NCBI GenBank assembly: GCA_964276025.1
Contig: CAXYDD010000001.1
Coordinates: 1 to 64,000 of the forward strand
Direction: 5' to 3'
DNA from: Porticoccus sp964276025
Lineage (GTDB): Bacteria; Pseudomonadota; Gammaproteobacteria; Pseudomonadales; Porticoccaceae
Length of the DNA: 64,000 nucleotides
Made by a program: the position numbers and the translations under genes. Position 1 is the stretch's first letter. Each line of letters opens with the position of its first letter. Shown here piece by piece: positions 1-8,920 of the stretch. The notes below the pieces were generated by a model. It was given only the letters and a program-made list of their open reading frames with translations. It was not told where the DNA came from and did no database searches.

Positions 1-609
1 ATTTTGACCTTGGTTGATGCGCGCAAACTCTCAGATGAACGCTATACCCAGCACCAAACATTTAATCAACAAATTGCCATTGCAGATATTATTGTCGGTA
101 ACAAGCTGGACTTATATCAGCGCGAAGATAAGGTAAAACTTGAGCGCTATGTGAAGCAATATGGGGCTGCTGAAGCTCAAACGATATTTACGAAATATGG
201 CGAAATAGCACCTAATCATTTAAAAGGCAAAACGGCGGCGACAGTCAGAGGTCATCTTCACAGTTCGGCTGGAGAAAAACCTTTATTATCCGAAGCTCCA
301 ATTCCCGAACGTGGTTATATTAAAGCCATTAATGAAGGTGAAGGTTTTCATAGCATCGGTTGGCGATTTTCCCCAAGCCGTGTGTTTAATCATGAAGAAT
401 TATATTCGTTTCTGAGTGGCATAAGTGCCGAAAGAATGAAAGCTGTGTTTATTACCGAAAGAGGTGTAGTTGGTTACAATCTAACCTCTGATGCCTTGAC
501 AGAAATTGAACTGGATGACTGCATAGAAAGTCGTGTTGAAATTATCTCTGATAAAGTTAATGATGAATGGGAAGCGCAGCTAATGGCCTGCGTTCGCTCC
601 GACGCTTAA
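1..609 (+). CDS. CobW/COG0523-family GTP-binding metal chaperone, 3' part
   Basis: The reading frame is open from the first base, so the 5' end, including the Walker A loop, lies outside the window. The visible part starts with an LVDAR stretch and contains the guanine-specificity motif NKLD, both typical of the G3E GTPase family. The C-terminal half (from about residue 90) matches the CobW C-terminal domain in character (GEGFHSIGWRFSP, FITERGVVGYN). Family members insert or store Zn, Co or other metals; the substrate cannot be told here. The gene ends in a TAA that overlaps another open frame (584-820). Confidence 0.85.
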   Translation: MLTLVDARKLSDERYTQHQTFNQQIAIADIIVGNKLDLYQREDKVKLERYVKQYGAAEAQTIFTKYGEIAPNHLKGKTAATVRGHLHSSAGEKPLLSEAPIPERGYIKAINEGEGFHSIGWRFSPSRVFNHEELYSFLSGISAERMKAVFITERGVVGYNLTSDALTEIELDDCIESRVEIISDKVNDEWEAQLMACVRSDA

Positions 610-820
610 AACCGCAACCAAAAAAGATAAAGTAGAAAAAAATGAAAAGCCTAAAGTAGATGTAGCTAAACAAAATAGAGATAAAATCTTGTCGTCTCTA
701 GCTGATCAAGGTTTCAAATCTTACTGGGGACAAGACTCTTCACTTTGGATAGAAAATCTGGTCAACAGTAAGACTGAATTTGAAAAATCCTATAATCAGA
801 GTAGTCTGTTTAAAAAATAA
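584..820 (+). other. Orphan open frame without a good start codon (possible gene remnant)
   Basis: After an in-frame TAA at 581, this frame stays open for 78 codons to TAA at 818-820, running on from the end of the CobW gene in the +1 frame. It has a lysine-rich first half (TATKKDKVEKNEKPKVD) and a more protein-like second half (ILSSLADQGFKSYWGQDSSL). No ATG or GTG lies near its beginning; the first TTG comes about 35 codons in, and no ribosome-binding site precedes it. It may be the 3' end of a decayed gene, a frameshift product of the GTPase gene, or chance. I do not recognise it. Confidence 0.3.
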
Positions 821-834
821 CAAGGATATAAGTT

Positions 835-951
835 ATGGAAGGTCATGGATTAGGAATATCAATTATTATGGTTTGGACAGTAATTTATTATTTTTTACTA
901 AGCAGATTATATACAAACAAATCAAACGATAAATCAATAAAAAAAGAATAA
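835..951 (+). CDS. Small single-pass membrane protein, 38 aa
   Basis: ATG at 835 is preceded by AAGGAT seven bases upstream. The 38-residue product starts MEGHGLG, has one hydrophobic segment at about residues 7-25 (ISIIMVWTVIYYFLL) and ends in a lysine-rich tail (KSNDKSIKKE), so the N-terminus is probably outside and the tail cytoplasmic. The stop codon lies in a 7-bp inverted repeat shared with the aceF stop. No function can be assigned. Its position directly after the orphan frame suggests both may belong to the upstream transcript. Confidence 0.5.
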   Translation: MEGHGLGISIIMVWTVIYYFLLSRLYTNKSNDKSIKKE

Positions 952-968
952 GGATCAATCTATCCTTA
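949..968. terminator. Short inverted repeat between convergent genes
   Basis: TAAGGAT and ATCCTTA form a perfect 7-bp stem around a 6-base loop. It covers the stop codon of the 38-aa gene on the plus strand and the aceF stop on the minus strand. There is no U-tract, so its role as a bidirectional terminator is only a guess. Confidence 0.25.
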
Positions 969-2291
969 AAGTAACAATCTTCTGACATCAGATAGTGCAG
1001 CTTTAATATGCTTAATAAATCTGGCTCCATCTGATCCATCTATGATCCTATGATCATAGGATAGAGATAACGGAAGAGTAAGGCGAGGCTCAAAATCTTT
1101 TTTTACATTATTATAGATTGGTTGTATAGATGTCTCTGAAACACCTAATATAGCTACTTCAGGGCAATTTATAATTGGAGTAAACTGACCACCACCTATA
1201 CTTCCAAGACTTGAGATGGTGAAACACCCACCTTGCATATCCTGTATATTTAATTTTTGCTGCTTTGCTTTATTTGATAAATGAACCAGGTCTTCGGCAA
1301 TTTCAAGTATGTCTTTTGTTAATAAATCTTTTACTACTGGAACTATCAAGCCATCCGGAGTGTCGCAAGCAAACCCAATATTATAATAATTTTTCATGAC
1401 GAGACTATCTCCATCAGAAGAAATGGAGCTATTAAATATCGGGTAGGTTTTGAGAGTTTTTGCACAAGCCTTCATGATAAATGCCAATAAGGTTAATTTA
1501 ACACTATTTTCTCCCGCCTCTTTTTTCATAGACCTTCTAAAATCATCAAGATCTGTAATATCAGCATCATCAAACTGAGTCACATGTGGGGCTGCAATCC
1601 AATTACGATGAAGGTTGGCACCTGATATTTTCTTAATTCTAGGTAAGGGTTCTGTTTGTGTATGGCCAAATTCATTGAAATCAATAACTGGCATAGCAGC
1701 AGATGGAAGACTAATACCCTTATCCTTTACTTCTAATTTATTTAGTTGACCCTTTACATAAGTTTCAACATCTTCTTTGAGTATTCTATCTTTAGGACCA
1801 GATCCTCTAACGTAATTAAGATTAACTCCCATTATTCTTGCAAATTTTCTAACAGAGGGGCCTGCATGATTGGTATTATCAACAACCTTAATATCACTCA
1901 ACGCTACAGGTGTTGTTTTTTCGATCTGTTGGCTATTAGAATCTGTTGTAGGATCTAGCTTGACTGGTTTTAGTTCTAGTTCTTCTTTACCTGTGAAATT
2001 ATTTGCTTTATTTTTTCTTGTTTGTTCTTCTTTTGACTTTTCAGTATCGGATTGATGTTTTTCAATTGATGCAATAGCCATCCCTTCTTTTACCTTATCG
2101 CCAATCTTTACCCTAATTTTTTTTATTATTCCGGAATAGGGTGTAGGTATATCCATCGATGCTTTATCTGACTCAACGGCTAATATAGAGTCATCTAGTT
2201 TTACTGAGTCACCGATATTAATGAAGATATCAATTACATCTACACTTTCAAAATCACCAATATCTGGAATATAAATTTCTTCAGTATTCAT
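966..2291 (-). CDS. aceF: Pyruvate dehydrogenase E2, dihydrolipoamide acetyltransferase
   Basis: Core E2 subunit of the pyruvate dehydrogenase complex, moving the acetyl group from lipoate to CoA. A single lipoyl domain covers residues 1-75, with the lipoylated lysine K43 in ESDKASMD. A charged linker leads to the E3-binding domain (about 143-180, PSVRKFARIMGV...DRILKEDV). The catalytic acyltransferase domain fills the rest and ends with SYDHRIIDGSDGARF, giving the HxxxDG active-site motif. At 441 aa it is a one-lipoyl form, shorter than the three-lipoyl enterobacterial E2. It follows aceE by 7 bp, so the two are one transcript. No lpd follows. Confidence 0.96.
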   Translation of the reverse strand: MNTEEIYIPDIGDFESVDVIDIFINIGDSVKLDDSILAVESDKASMDIPTPYSGIIKKIRVKIGDKVKEGMAIASIEKHQSDTEKSKEEQTRKNKANNFTGKEELELKPVKLDPTTDSNSQQIEKTTPVALSDIKVVDNTNHAGPSVRKFARIMGVNLNYVRGSGPKDRILKEDVETYVKGQLNKLEVKDKGISLPSAAMPVIDFNEFGHTQTEPLPRIKKISGANLHRNWIAAPHVTQFDDADITDLDDFRRSMKKEAGENSVKLTLLAFIMKACAKTLKTYPIFNSSISSDGDSLVMKNYYNIGFACDTPDGLIVPVVKDLLTKDILEIAEDLVHLSNKAKQQKLNIQDMQGGCFTISSLGSIGGGQFTPIINCPEVAILGVSETSIQPIYNNVKKDFEPRLTLPLSLSYDHRIIDGSDGARFIKHIKAALSDVRRLLL

Positions 2292-2298
2292 ATAATCC

Positions 2299-4959
2299 TT
2301 AATTATTTATGGGGTTAAGTTTATTTCCATCAAGTTTAAAGTTCTTCGCAGCTTTCAATAAAATAGATATATCTATTTTATTGATATCAACTAGTGCAGT
2401 TATTGCTGCAAGAACAACGTGATAGCGATTTACTTCAAAAAAGTCCCTTAATGCCTCCCTGCTATCTGACCTACCATAACCATCGGTACCCAATGCAATA
2501 AATTTATTTGGAAGAAATCTCGAAATTTGTTCGGGAAAAGATTTCATATAGTCAGTCGAAGCTATGATAGGACTTTTTTTATCGGTGATAGTATTTTCAA
2601 TATGGGATGATTTTTTTTTCTTTCCTGGATTTAATCTGTTCCATCGTTCAATTTCTAAAGCATTTTTTCTTAGTTCATTAAAGCTGGTGGCACTAAGTAC
2701 ATTAGCTGCAATTTTAAAATCTTTTTCTAGTATTGAAGCAGCCTCTATTACTTCTCTTAAAATAGCTCCGCTTCCTATAAGTTGAACTTTTGGTCCCTTG
2801 ATAGTAGATTTTTTATATAAGTAAATGCCATTGATAATATCCTGCTCAACTCCCTTTGGTAATGGAGGATGAATATAGTTTTCATTCATGATCGTAATGT
2901 AGTAGTAAACATCTTCCTGGTTTTGAAACATTCTCTCCAGGCCATCTTGAACAATGACTGCTAGCTCGTACGCAAAGCAAGGATCATAGGATATACAGTT
3001 GGGTATTGTTGCAGCTAAAAGGTGACTATGCCCATCTTCGTGTTGGAGGCCTTCGCCATTAAGTGTGGTTCTACCTGCAGTTGCGCCCAGCAAGAATCCT
3101 CTACAACGAGAATCACCAGCAGCCCATGCTAAATCTCCAGTTCTCTGAAAACCAAACATTGAATAGAAAATATAGAAAGGTATCATTTGAATATTAGAAT
3201 TACTGTAGGTTGTCGCTGCAGCAATCCAGGAGGAAAACGAACCAGCCTCATTAATTCCCTCTTCTAATATTTGTCCATCCTTCTGCTCTTTGTAAAACAT
3301 CACTTGTTTTGAGTCCTGTGGCTCATAGAGTTGCCCAATGGATGAATAGATACCGAGCTGTCTAAACATGCCTTCCATACCAAATGTTCTCGCTTCATCG
3401 GGGACTATTGGTACGATATATTTCCCTATTTTCTTATCGCGAACCAGGATATTTAATATCCGTACAAACGCCATGGTGGTTGATAGCTTTTTTGTACCTG
3501 AACTATCTGTCACCTTAGAGAAGATTTCTAACTTAGGAATTCTTAATGGCTTAGTTTTTCTACGGCGCGCTGGTATAAATCCACCCAGATCTTCTCTTTT
3601 TTTTGTCATATATTGAATTTCTGGTGAATCATCTGGGGGTTTGTGAAATGATAAATTTTCAACTTCCTTGTCACTTATAGGCAAGTTAAAACGGGTTCTA
3701 AAAGCTTTCAATGATTCGATATCCATACTTTTTTGTTGATGTGTTATATTTTGGCCTTCTCCAGCAGCACCCATGCCGTAACCTTTAACAGTTTTAGCTA
3801 GGATGATAGAGGGTTGTCCTTTATGAGATGTCGCAGCAGCGTAAGCAGCATAAACCTTATGTGGATCATGCCCGCCACGATTAAGACGCCATATATCATC
3901 ATCCGACATAGCAGAAACCATTTCACGAAGCTCGGGATATTTACCAAAAAAATGTTTCCTAGTGTAAGCTCCGCCCTTAGATGTGTAATTTTGATATTCA
4001 CCATCAACGCATTCATTCATTCGTTTTTTTAGTAAACCACTTTCATCCAAAGCAAGTAATGGATCCCAATAAGAACCCCAAATGACTTTCAGAACATTCC
4101 AGCCAGAACCACGGAAGTTTGATTCTAGCTCCTGGATTATTTTTCCATTCCCTCTTACTGGTCCATCAAGTCGCTGAAGATTGCAATTAACAACAAAAAT
4201 TAAGTTATCAAGATTTTCTCTTGCTGCAAGGGAAATAGCACCTTGGGATTCTGGCTCGTCCATTTCACCATCACCACAAAATACCCATACTTTTCTATCT
4301 GAGGTGTCGACAATACCCCTATTGTGTAGATATTTTAGATAACGAGCTTGGTAGATACCCATGATTGGACCAAGCCCCATGGACACCGTCGGAAATTGCC
4401 AAAAATTTGGCATCAACCAAGGGTGCGGATAACTCGAAAGGCCATGTCCTCTTGTCTCCATTCTAAAATTGTTAAGTTGATCTTCATTAATTCTGCCTTC
4501 TAAGAAAGCTCTTGCGTAAATCCCTGGTGAAGAGTGCCCCTGGAAATAAATTAAGTCTCCATCAAAATTTTTATTAGCTGCTCTAAAAAAATGGTTAAAA
4601 CCTACATCATATAGAGTAGCAGCTGATTGAAAGCTAGCAATATGACCGCCAATTCCTGGGGTTTTTTTATTGGCTCTAAGGACGGTCATAACTGCATTCC
4701 ATCTAATAAGCGCTCGAATTCTACGCTCAATATACCAATCACCTGGTCTTTCAATTTGTAGATTGGAAGGGATTGTATTTACATATGCTGTTGTTGCTTT
4801 ATATGGTAAATTTAATCCGGAACGACGCGCTTGATCAATCATTGCTTCAATCAAAAAATGAGCTCGCTCTAAACCTTCCTTGTTAATTACAGAATTTAGA
4901 GAATCGAGCCATTCTTTGGTTTCTTGTGTGTCGCCATCTTTAAGTGAAGTCATACTCAA
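2299..4959 (-). CDS. aceE: Pyruvate dehydrogenase E1 component (homodimeric type)
   Basis: Thiamine-diphosphate enzyme that decarboxylates pyruvate and acetylates the lipoyl group of AceF. At 886 aa it has the E. coli-type length. The ThDP/Mg motif starts with GDGEMDEPES at residues 229-238, and the E. coli active-site histidine is matched at H142 in YFQGHSSPG. The pyrimidine domain follows in the second third (GEGLQHEDGHSHLLA). It is the first gene of an aceEF pair. No PdhR-type regulator lies upstream; the 328-bp gap instead faces a divergent dehydrogenase gene. Confidence 0.97.
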   Translation of the reverse strand: MSMTSLKDGDTQETKEWLDSLNSVINKEGLERAHFLIEAMIDQARRSGLNLPYKATTAYVNTIPSNLQIERPGDWYIERRIRALIRWNAVMTVLRANKKTPGIGGHIASFQSAATLYDVGFNHFFRAANKNFDGDLIYFQGHSSPGIYARAFLEGRINEDQLNNFRMETRGHGLSSYPHPWLMPNFWQFPTVSMGLGPIMGIYQARYLKYLHNRGIVDTSDRKVWVFCGDGEMDEPESQGAISLAARENLDNLIFVVNCNLQRLDGPVRGNGKIIQELESNFRGSGWNVLKVIWGSYWDPLLALDESGLLKKRMNECVDGEYQNYTSKGGAYTRKHFFGKYPELREMVSAMSDDDIWRLNRGGHDPHKVYAAYAAATSHKGQPSIILAKTVKGYGMGAAGEGQNITHQQKSMDIESLKAFRTRFNLPISDKEVENLSFHKPPDDSPEIQYMTKKREDLGGFIPARRRKTKPLRIPKLEIFSKVTDSSGTKKLSTTMAFVRILNILVRDKKIGKYIVPIVPDEARTFGMEGMFRQLGIYSSIGQLYEPQDSKQVMFYKEQKDGQILEEGINEAGSFSSWIAAATTYSNSNIQMIPFYIFYSMFGFQRTGDLAWAAGDSRCRGFLLGATAGRTTLNGEGLQHEDGHSHLLAATIPNCISYDPCFAYELAVIVQDGLERMFQNQEDVYYYITIMNENYIHPPLPKGVEQDIINGIYLYKKSTIKGPKVQLIGSGAILREVIEAASILEKDFKIAANVLSATSFNELRKNALEIERWNRLNPGKKKKSSHIENTITDKKSPIIASTDYMKSFPEQISRFLPNKFIALGTDGYGRSDSREALRDFFEVNRYHVVLAAITALVDINKIDISILLKAAKNFKLDGNKLNPINN

Positions 4960-5287
4960 CCATTATAAATACAATGAATGTTCAACATAAGTTTAGTAAA
5001 TAATTATAGTAAAAAATCTTAAAGATTGAGTCAAGGCTTAATTTTTATTGAACTACGTCAGCTGTAGTCGAAATATACTAAAAAAAGATTGGTATTAAAA
5101 AAACTCACTATTTGTAGTTTTTTTAGGGGTATAGCTTTATTTTAACTATACTGATTTATTATGTTTCTAGTCGTCAGAAATTTATTTAAACTAGGTGGCA
5201 TAATATTTAAACACCTTCTCTGATGATTCAAATGTAATTCATAAGAATGTAATGATGTGCATCTCTTCAACAAATAAGGATTAATAA
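4960..5287. other. Divergent intergenic region, aceE / dehydrogenase
   Basis: This 328-bp AT-rich stretch must hold the aceE promoter (minus) and the promoter of the gene at 5288 (plus). An inverted repeat AAAAAAACT/AGTTTTTTT lies at 5097-5105 and 5116-5124 with a 10-base loop, and a shorter ACTAC/GTAGT pair at about 5052-5068. Either could be an operator. I see no convincing -35/-10 pair, no open frame with a ribosome-binding site and no RNA gene. Confidence 0.4.
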
Positions 5288-6310
5288 ATGAAGAAAATCA
5301 AAGCTGTAGTCTTCGGTGTCGGAACAATGAATTCGATCATTACTCGCATGTTGCTAGAAAAAGGAGTCGAGATTATCGGTGCTATTTCTCGAAGCCCAGC
5401 AAAAGTCGGCAAGGATTTGGGAGAGCTGACCGGGCTTGGACGCCATTTAGGAGTCGCTGTGAGCAAAGATGCATCTGAAGTATTGAGTCTTGAAGCTGAT
5501 ATTGCAGTTATCGCTGTCAATAGCTATATGTCTGATGCACAGGAGCAGCTTCGGCTGTGTGCCGAGCATGGCGTAAATGCTATAACGCTATCTGAAGAAG
5601 CGTTATATCCCTGGGAAACCTCACCCGAAATTACCAAGGAGCTGGACAGCATTGCCAAACGTACGGGTGTAACTTTAACAGGCTCTGGTCATCAGGACAG
5701 CTATTGGCTCAATATGGTAAGCATGCTGATGGGTACAACCCATCGGATAGACAATTTACTTGGTCAGGCGAGCTGGAACGTTGACGATTACGGACCAGAA
5801 TTGGCTCGTGAGCAACAGGTTGGAACTACCATAGAGCAGTTCAATACTTGGTTGGAATCTGCTTCTCGACCACCCACCTTTGGTCGAAATGTATTAGATG
5901 CACTCGTAGCTGATACAGGGTTAACACCCGTGTCGATTACCACAACATCTCGGCCGGTATTAGCGACTGAGCCTTTATCAGTTGCTTCCCTAGGAATCAC
6001 AGTAGCCGTTGGTGATGTTTTAGGTTTTACCGATATCGATGAGATTAAAACTAGTGAAGGGCCGATTTTTATATTCGAAATGACCGGTTGTGTGTATCGG
6101 CCCGATCAGGCTGATATGAATCACTGGAAAATAGTCGGGGAGCCCGATGTTGAACTATCTAATGGAGCTGTTCCGACTGCTATGACTACCTGTACTCAGC
6201 TAGTTAACAGAATCCCCGATGTGATTAATGCCCAGCCAGGTTTTGTCACTGTCGAGAAATTTCCACGTCTGCGCTATCGAGCATTTAGTTTGGAAAACTA
6301 CTTATCCTGA
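5288..6310 (+). CDS. NAD(P)-dependent amine dehydrogenase, 2,4-diaminopentanoate dehydrogenase-like
   Basis: The 340-aa product has an N-terminal Rossmann fold of the dihydrodipicolinate-reductase type (GVGTMNSII at residues 10-18, then EIIGAISRSPAKVGKDLGEL). Its C-terminal half resembles the 2,4-diaminopentanoate dehydrogenase group, including the G-S-G-H-Q-D-S-Y-W stretch at about 136-145 and the late TAMTTCTQLVNRIPDVINA segment. Members oxidise amines with release of ammonia; the substrate is unknown. AAGGA lies at the right distance before the ATG. The gene stands alone between two minus-strand units and looks more GC-rich than its neighbours, which may indicate transfer. Confidence 0.75.
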   Translation: MKKIKAVVFGVGTMNSIITRMLLEKGVEIIGAISRSPAKVGKDLGELTGLGRHLGVAVSKDASEVLSLEADIAVIAVNSYMSDAQEQLRLCAEHGVNAITLSEEALYPWETSPEITKELDSIAKRTGVTLTGSGHQDSYWLNMVSMLMGTTHRIDNLLGQASWNVDDYGPELAREQQVGTTIEQFNTWLESASRPPTFGRNVLDALVADTGLTPVSITTTSRPVLATEPLSVASLGITVAVGDVLGFTDIDEIKTSEGPIFIFEMTGCVYRPDQADMNHWKIVGEPDVELSNGAVPTAMTTCTQLVNRIPDVINAQPGFVTVEKFPRLRYRAFSLENYLS

Positions 6311-6356
6311 TAGAATTATTAGATTCTGTATGGTTAATGTTTAATTTGAAGTTAAA

Positions 6357-6391
6357 AAACCATAAACCATATAAAATATGGTTTATGGTTT
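6357..6391. terminator. Strong bidirectional hairpin terminator
   Basis: A perfect 16-bp stem (arms 6357-6372 and 6376-6391, AAACCATAAACCATAT on the left) closes a 3-base AAA loop. The arms start and end in A or T runs on both strands. It sits between the convergent dehydrogenase gene (ends 6310) and katG (ends 6410), as expected of a two-way intrinsic terminator. Confidence 0.8.
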
Positions 6392-6409
6392 AGTATTTTT
6401 ATACTTTAG

Positions 6410-8671
6410 TTACAGATCAAAGCGATCCGCTTGCATAACTTTCAACCACGCAGTAACAAAATCACTGACAAAACGATCATTAGCATTGTCATAGGCATAA
6501 GCCTCAGCAATAACTCTAAGTTCAGAGTTTGAACCAAAAATTAAGTCTACAGGTGTGGCTGTATAAAGTATCTTCTTACTCGATCTCTCTATACCTTCAT
6601 ATAAACCCTCAGTATCAGTTTTACGCCATTGAATAGACATATCCAGTAGATTCACAAAAAAGTCGTTACTGAGTTTTCCGGGGTTAGCGGTTAAAACTCC
6701 ATGTTTGGAGTCATCTGAATTAGTAGCTAGACTCCTCATACCGCCAACTAACACAGTCATTTCTGGAACTGTTAAGCCCAGCTGATCTGCTTTATCGACT
6801 AGCATTTCAGCTGGAGATCGATAGCTTGTAACTGCATTGAAGTAATTTCGAAACGCATCAGCTTTTGGTTCCAGTAACGCAAAGGAAGAAACATCTGTTT
6901 GTTCTTGTGTGGCATCGCCTCGTCCAGAAATAAATGGAACTGATATTTCTAAACCAGACTCTTTTGCAGCACGCTCAATACCGACAGCACCACCTAAAAC
7001 AATTACATCAGCCAAAGATACCTTTTCAGCTCCAAAGTTATTACGTATATTTTTCAGCTCAGTTAACACATAGCTTAGCTGTTTAGGATTATTGACATCC
7101 CAATCTTTTTGAGGCGCCAAAGCAATACGTCCACCGTTCGCTCCACCCCTCATATCACTGGCTCTAAAACTAGCTGCAGACGCCCAAGCTGTTTCTACTA
7201 AATCAGAATCGCTTAAGTCTGTTGCATAAAGCATCTCTTTAAGTTTACTGATATCGCCTTCATTCAAAACTCTTACTGCATCACTAGAAATAGGATCTTG
7301 CCAAATTAAGCTATCATTTGGTACATCGGCACCTAAGTAACGTGCATGTGGTCCCAAGTCCCTATGAGTTAGCTTGTACCAAGCCTTAGCAAATGCTAGT
7401 TGATATTCTTCAGGGTTAGCCAAAAAACGCTCTGCAATTTTTTTATATCCAGGATCAAACTTTATAGCTAAATCTGCAGTCGTCATGACGGGTGGATTAA
7501 ACTTACCTTTAACATGAGCATCAGGCACAGATTCATGTAAGGACTCATCAGTGGGAATCCACTGAATGGCTCCGCCGGGACTACGAGTCTGTTCCCAGTC
7601 ATAACTTAATAGATTCTGAAGATATAGCGTGGTCCATTGCGTTGGTGCTTGTGTCCAAGCCCCCTCTAATCCACTAGTTACTGTATCTTCAGAGTGCCCT
7701 TTACCACATTTGTTTTTCCAGCCTAGACCTTGTTCTTCTATTGGAGCAGCAGCTGGTTCTGGGCCTACACACTCACTAGGCTTATGAGCTCCATGCATCT
7801 TTCCAAATGTATGACCTCCAGCAATTAAGGCAACTGTTTCTTCATCGTTCATTGCCATGCGACCAAAGGTAACTCGAATATTTTTTGCTGAGCCTATTGG
7901 ATCAGGTTTACCCAATGGACCTTCCGGATTCACATAGATTAAACCCATATGTGTTGCCCCGAGTGGCCTCTGTAACTGTCCATCTTTTTTATGGCGATCG
8001 CTTGCTAATATTTCTAGCTCAGGCCCCCAATAAACTAAATCTGGCTCCCAATCATCAGCTCGACCACCAGCAAATCCATAAGTTTGAAAGCCCATATTCT
8101 CAAGCGCCACGTTACCAGACAAGATTAACAGATCAGCCCAGGATAAATTCTCGCCATACTTTTGTTTTATTGGCCATAGCAAGCGACGTGCTTTATCGAG
8201 ATTACCATTGTCAGGCCAACTATTGAGGGGTTCAAATTGCATCTGACCACCATCGGCTCCCCCCCGACCATCGAGTGTTCGGTAGGTGCCTGCAGCATGC
8301 CACGATAGGCGTATAAAAAATGGACCATAATTACCAAAATCAGCAGGCCACCAATCTTGGGGTTGGGTTAGTAATATATCAATATCTTTTTTGACCGCAT
8401 TTAAATCTAGAAGCTTAAAAGCAGCCGCGTAATCAAAGTTATTTCCGAGTGGATTAGAGCGGGTATCATGGTCACGCAACGCACTTAAGTCGAGCTGATC
8501 AGGCCACCAAAAATTATTTGTTTTAGCCTTTCCCATCTTTATTTTATTACTCGCTATGGGGCTCTGTATTTCCTCGTATTTTGTATGATTTTCATCAGAA
8601 TTACAGGAAACTAGTAGAACTAAAAGTAATCCAGCCACCATACTTTGCACGAGTTTATTATAGTTTTTCAT
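6410..8671 (-). CDS. katG: Catalase-peroxidase, predicted lipoprotein
   Basis: Bifunctional haem catalase-peroxidase of 753 aa. The distal residues are R121, W124 and H125 (RLSWHAAGTY), the cross-linked triad is W124-Y246-M272, and the proximal haem ligand is H287 in AGGHTFG. Against Mycobacterium tuberculosis KatG numbering all four key residues are shifted by exactly 17. The N-terminus (MKNYNKLVQSMVAGLLLVLL, then VSC) is a lipoprotein signal with the lipobox cysteine at C23. The enzyme should therefore sit on the periplasmic side of a membrane, unlike ordinary cytoplasmic KatG. GGGAG precedes the ATG. The gene is monocistronic. Confidence 0.95.
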   Translation of the reverse strand: MKNYNKLVQSMVAGLLLVLLVSCNSDENHTKYEEIQSPIASNKIKMGKAKTNNFWWPDQLDLSALRDHDTRSNPLGNNFDYAAAFKLLDLNAVKKDIDILLTQPQDWWPADFGNYGPFFIRLSWHAAGTYRTLDGRGGADGGQMQFEPLNSWPDNGNLDKARRLLWPIKQKYGENLSWADLLILSGNVALENMGFQTYGFAGGRADDWEPDLVYWGPELEILASDRHKKDGQLQRPLGATHMGLIYVNPEGPLGKPDPIGSAKNIRVTFGRMAMNDEETVALIAGGHTFGKMHGAHKPSECVGPEPAAAPIEEQGLGWKNKCGKGHSEDTVTSGLEGAWTQAPTQWTTLYLQNLLSYDWEQTRSPGGAIQWIPTDESLHESVPDAHVKGKFNPPVMTTADLAIKFDPGYKKIAERFLANPEEYQLAFAKAWYKLTHRDLGPHARYLGADVPNDSLIWQDPISSDAVRVLNEGDISKLKEMLYATDLSDSDLVETAWASAASFRASDMRGGANGGRIALAPQKDWDVNNPKQLSYVLTELKNIRNNFGAEKVSLADVIVLGGAVGIERAAKESGLEISVPFISGRGDATQEQTDVSSFALLEPKADAFRNYFNAVTSYRSPAEMLVDKADQLGLTVPEMTVLVGGMRSLATNSDDSKHGVLTANPGKLSNDFFVNLLDMSIQWRKTDTEGLYEGIERSSKKILYTATPVDLIFGSNSELRVIAEAYAYDNANDRFVSDFVTAWLKVMQADRFDL

Positions 8672-8920
8672 TTTTACACTCCCAAATCACTTCTTTATAA
8701 AGTAATCGTTATCCGTCAAAACTAACATAGTATGCTTAATAGTCATATTACACATATTATATATTGTATGGATATGAAAATTTATAAAAGCTGTATACCC
8801 CTTATTCTTTATGAGCGATAAGTGCTATCTCATTGGATAAATTCAAGAGAAAAATATACCATGTAAATTAATTTTTATAGCTACCAATCAACTTCAATCG
8901 CAAAACAACAAGAGGCCGCC

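Noticed and set aside
3798..4016. Open frame inside aceE in another minus-strand frame
   Set aside because: Overlaps the conserved aceE frame over its whole length; composition is that of a shifted reading.
5097..5124. A7/T7 inverted repeat as an intrinsic terminator
   Set aside because: No gene on either strand ends next to it; both neighbours start divergently, so an operator or chance is more likely.
7885..8226. 113-codon plus-strand frame inside katG
   Set aside because: Antisense to conserved katG motifs, with no ribosome-binding site and no recognisable protein features.
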